64,000 nucleotides of DNA from Arcicella gelida (GTDB taxonomy: Bacteria > Bacteroidota > Bacteroidia > Cytophagales > Spirosomataceae), in the NCBI RefSeq assembly GCF_034931025.1, contig NZ_JAYGIL010000020.1, positions 1-64,000 of the forward strand, written 5' to 3'. This document shows, piece after piece, positions 61,227 through 64,000 of this stretch (within the stretch, counting starts at the first letter, position 1; every line of letters begins with the position of its first letter). The notes under the pieces are model-generated. The model did not search any database and was not told the DNA's origin. It saw only the letters and a program-made list of their open reading frames with translations. Position numbers and translations under genes: made by a program.

Positions 61227-62438
61227 ATGAAACAATTTTTTCGCATTGCTATCAATACAGTGATAGTTTGCTCGATGGCTTGGTCGCTTGCTACGGCACA
61301 AACAAGTAAAGCACATCCTAAAAGAGCGGCTTTATTGAAAACCATCAATCAGAATTTCCAAGATGCAGGTAAGCAATATAAAGTATTGATGAGTAATCTT
61401 CCACAAGATAAATTTCCCAAAACATATTTCCCTAAAACTGGCAAATACGAATTTAGTGGTTCTGATTGGTGGTGCAGTGGTTTTTATCCTGGTTCATTAT
61501 TATACATTTATCAGCAAACCAAAGATGCTGAATTGTTGAAGGAAAACAATCGTATTTTGGGCGTTTTAGAAAAAGAAAAATTCAATACTACCACTCATGA
61601 TTTGGGCTTTATGATGTATTGTAGTTTTGGAAATGCTAAAGACATCGCTCCAAAACCTGAGTACAAAGATATTTTGATTCAAAGTGCTAAATCTTTGGCT
61701 ACTCGTTTTAATCCAACGGTTGGTTGTATCAAATCTTGGGATTCAAAAAAAGGTGACTTCTTAGTAATCATTGATAACATGATGAACCTAGAATTACTTT
61801 TCTGGGCGACAAAAGTAACGGGCGATTCTACCTATTATAAAATAGCGGTGACACATGCTAATACGACGATGAAAAATCACTTCCGTCCAGATTATAGTTC
61901 TTATCATGTCATCAACTATAATTCAGAAACGGGTGGCGTTCAGCAAAAGAAGACTGCTCAAGGTTATGCAGATGAATCTGCTTGGGCGAGAGGACAAGCT
62001 TGGGGATTGTATGGTTATACAGTAATGTACCGTGAAACGAAAAATCCTATTTATTTAGAGCAAGCCAAAAATATTGCGAAGTTTATTTTAACAAATCCAA
62101 ACATGCCAGCCGATAAAGTACCTTATTGGGATTTTAACGCACCGAATATTCCAACAGCCTTGCGTGATGCTTCGGCGGCTTCGGTAATGGCTTCGGCTTT
62201 GCTAGAATTGAGTGGTTATGTAGATAAAAAACTGAAAAAAGATTATATCAAAAATGCTGAATCAATGATTTATTCCTTGTCGAATGTGCCATACAAAGCT
62301 GCGATTGGCACAAACGGAGGTTTTTTAATTGAACATTGTGTTGGTCACATTCCGCAGAATACAGAAGTTGACGTGCCTTTAACTTATGCAGATTATTATT
62401 TCTTAGAAGCCATGAAGCGTTATAAAGAGCTTAAATAG
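61227..62438 (+). CDS. GH88 unsaturated glucuronyl hydrolase
   Basis: A 403-residue exported enzyme (signal ending LATAQT) with an (alpha/alpha)6 barrel. GH88 features: SDWWCSGFYPGSLLYIYQQT (about 79-98), THDLGFMMYCSFGNA with the candidate catalytic Asp, VIIDNMMNLELLFWA with the second Asp, and ESAWARGQAWGLYGYT. It hydrates the double bond of unsaturated uronic acids released by lyases, freeing the neighbouring sugar. In this locus it would process lyase products carrying a Delta4,5-unsaturated glucuronate or galacturonate. Confidence 0.88.
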   Translation: MKQFFRIAINTVIVCSMAWSLATAQTSKAHPKRAALLKTINQNFQDAGKQYKVLMSNLPQDKFPKTYFPKTGKYEFSGSDWWCSGFYPGSLLYIYQQTKDAELLKENNRILGVLEKEKFNTTTHDLGFMMYCSFGNAKDIAPKPEYKDILIQSAKSLATRFNPTVGCIKSWDSKKGDFLVIIDNMMNLELLFWATKVTGDSTYYKIAVTHANTTMKNHFRPDYSSYHVINYNSETGGVQQKKTAQGYADESAWARGQAWGLYGYTVMYRETKNPIYLEQAKNIAKFILTNPNMPADKVPYWDFNAPNIPTALRDASAASVMASALLELSGYVDKKLKKDYIKNAESMIYSLSNVPYKAAIGTNGGFLIEHCVGHIPQNTEVDVPLTYADYYFLEAMKRYKELK

Positions 62439-62486
62439 TGGCTTTAATTGCTTACTCGTGGAGACATGAGCAATGGCATAAGAGAT

Positions 62487-62544
62487 GAGCCTTGAGATTT
62501 TAAATTTGTAAAATTCATTTTACAAATTTAAAATCTCAAGGCTC
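62487..62544. terminator. Long perfect hairpin between GH88 and GH43 genes
   Basis: A 28-bp arm starting GAGCCTTGAGATTTTAAATT (62487) pairs perfectly with 62517-62544, with two loop bases. It lies about 50 bases after the GH88 stop. No T run follows the plus strand, so it may be an mRNA-stabilising or REP-type repeat rather than a simple terminator. Confidence 0.55.
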
Positions 62545-62611
62545 AATTATGTAAATAATGATGGTTGTAAAAATGCTCAAACCTTATCATACACAGCTTA
62601 AATCTAAAAAC

Positions 62612-63988
62612 ATGATTAAAAAAATACTACTACTCTCTTGTCTATTTGGATTCAGTATTCAATCCTTACAAGCACAAAAAAATGGGAACAATAACCCAAT
62701 TATCCCAGATTTAATTGCCGACCCAAGTATTGTTCAGTTTGGAGATACTTTTTATTGCTATGCCACAACCGACGGCTACAATGCAGGTTTAGCCACAGCA
62801 GGGCCTCCAGTACTTTGGTCTTCGAAAGATTTAAAAAACTGGTCGTTCAACGGTTTTTATTTTCCAGCTGCCGAAAAGCAATTGTTTTGGGCACCAAGTT
62901 ATCCTGTGAAAGTAAAAGATAAATATTATTATTACCCAACGGTCAATCATGATATTTATGTAGCTGTTGCTGATTCTCCAGCAGGCCCTTTTATGTTGGC
63001 AAAAGGTGATTTCAGTAAAGAAAATACTTTTCCATTATTAAAAATGGATGCACCCAAAGGAACGAAAGGCATTGATGCAGAAGTATTTATCGACGACGAC
63101 CAAAAGCCATATCTTTTCTGGGCACAGCGTGGTGCTGGTCGATTGAATCCTGATATGATTAGTTTAGATACTGCTTCTATCACAAAAATCTCTACCAAAA
63201 GAGGTGGTTATTCTGAAGGCCCGATTGTATTTAAACGCAAAGGGATTTATTATTACCTCTATACTTTAAGCGGACACGAAAATTATGTATATGCTTATCA
63301 GTACAGTAAAGTTTCGCCTTTTGGACCATTTATTTATCCAGAAGAAGACATCATTGCTAAAACTGATGTAAAAGAACAGATTTATGGGCCAGGTCATGGA
63401 AATGTATTCCACATCAAGGATGATTATTATTTTACTTATCTGGAATTTGGACGTTCAAGTACGAACCGACAAGCATGGATTGATAAAATGGAATTTAATG
63501 AAGATGGAACAATAAAACCCATTCGATTGACCAATAAAGGCGTTGACCCTTTTCCATCTTTAGCAAAAAATGAAGTAACAATACAATCTGCCGAAGCGTC
63601 TTCTACTTTGCCAGATTTTAAAGTACCTTATGTGAAGGATAAAACCATTAACAGAACAGAAACGTATTCGGCACAAAATGCACTTGACGGTTCGAATGGT
63701 ACAAGATGGTTGGCAGAAACAAAAGATACCACGGCTACTTTTATGGTGAATTTAGGGAAGAAAACTGCGATTAAAAAGGTTGCATCTTACTTTGTAAAAC
63801 CAACGGCTGGACATGCTTATGAATTAACATATTCAGTTGACGGAAAAAATTGGAAACCTTATGGCGGTCATGCAGAAATAAAAGTACAATCTCCGCATAT
63901 CGACGAACGTAGTGTAAAAGCACAATATTTAAAACTGACCTTCTTAAAAGGAACTCCAGGTTTGTGGGAATTTAAAGTTTATAAATAG
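62612..63988 (+). CDS. GH43 glycoside hydrolase with C-terminal F5/8-type (CBM32) domain
   Basis: About 458 residues from ATG 62612 (MIKKILLLSCLFGFSIQSLQAQ, signal peptide); the upstream ATG 62558 lacks signal features. The N-terminal propeller has the GH43 catalytic triad context: IADPSIVQFGDTFYCYATTDG (base Asp in ADPS), GIDAEVFIDDDQKPYLFWA (middle Asp), YSEGPIVFKRKGIYYYLYT (acid Glu). The last 130 residues (from about 330) are an F5/8 discoidin-like module (YSAQNALDGSNGTRWLAE) that binds galactose or arabinose chains. Likely alpha-L-arabinofuranosidase or galactosidase of the PUL. It ends inside the window; the next gene is beyond the right edge. Confidence 0.88.
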   Translation: MIKKILLLSCLFGFSIQSLQAQKNGNNNPIIPDLIADPSIVQFGDTFYCYATTDGYNAGLATAGPPVLWSSKDLKNWSFNGFYFPAAEKQLFWAPSYPVKVKDKYYYYPTVNHDIYVAVADSPAGPFMLAKGDFSKENTFPLLKMDAPKGTKGIDAEVFIDDDQKPYLFWAQRGAGRLNPDMISLDTASITKISTKRGGYSEGPIVFKRKGIYYYLYTLSGHENYVYAYQYSKVSPFGPFIYPEEDIIAKTDVKEQIYGPGHGNVFHIKDDYYFTYLEFGRSSTNRQAWIDKMEFNEDGTIKPIRLTNKGVDPFPSLAKNEVTIQSAEASSTLPDFKVPYVKDKTINRTETYSAQNALDGSNGTRWLAETKDTTATFMVNLGKKTAIKKVASYFVKPTAGHAYELTYSVDGKNWKPYGGHAEIKVQSPHIDERSVKAQYLKLTFLKGTPGLWEFKVYK

Positions 63989-64000
63989 CTTGAATTTATA

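Overview
The window looks like a stretch of a large plasmid or chromid from an AT-rich Bacteroidota, most likely of the order Cytophagales. The evidence is the SusC/SusD pairs, a hybrid two-component regulator, a TonB-linked receptor, FecR-type signalling, promoters with TAnnTTTG -7 boxes, and many intrinsic hairpin terminators. No rRNA or tRNA gene was recognised. The extrachromosomal reading rests on one compact replicon at 14.4-19.2 kb: parB, parA, a Rep_3-type initiator gene, 17 same-orientation iterons and two copies of a 27-bp parS-like palindrome. Integration of such a replicon into a chromosome cannot be excluded from this window.

Layout. 1-183: right end of an IS3-family element. 0.4-6.1 kb: small redox and stress operons, each with its own regulator (HxlR, TetR) and visible operator palindromes, rich in short-chain dehydrogenases (SDRs). 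6.2-6.6 kb: a decayed transposase. 6.7-13.5 kb: GH78 alpha-L-rhamnosidase, a KduD-like dehydrogenase, a lone AAA ATPase/DUF4143 gene tightly bracketed by two 47-bp palindromes, and a secreted alpha/beta hydrolase. 13.7-19.2 kb: replicon. 19.3-26.0 kb: FecR anti-sigma factor with an STN-bearing SusC and a SusD, and a likely antisense RNA across the susC start. 26.2-32.1 kb: HD hydrolase, Crp/Fnr regulator, and an iron-uptake-like TonB receptor plus PepSY protein behind repeated operators. 32.2-39.9 kb: a DUF4139 protein carrying an inserted SusC-like segment, a YesU-like lipoprotein, a PL26-like exo-rhamnogalacturonan lyase, an SDR and an AraC regulator. 40.0-64.0 kb: a polysaccharide utilisation locus (PUL) with two SusC/SusD pairs on the minus strand, a hybrid two-component regulator, and a plus-strand enzyme train (GH43, GH16, DUF2264/GH154-like, BNR/GH145-like, GH88, GH43-CBM32) interrupted by a complete IS3-family element.

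Function. The GH78, PL26-like, YesU-like and KduD-like genes point to rhamnogalacturonan-I. The 50-64 kb enzymes resemble the set known for arabinogalactan-protein glycans: exo- and endo-beta-1,3-galactanases, glucuronidase, rhamnosidase on glucuronic acid, and unsaturated glucuronyl hydrolase. The plasmid would therefore be a pectin/arabinogalactan catabolic replicon. The first susC of the pair set and the first enzyme gene share an ungapped 64-bp promoter architecture, which is the best evidence that the hybrid regulator coordinates uptake and hydrolysis. All functions are inferred by reading the sequence; no search was run.
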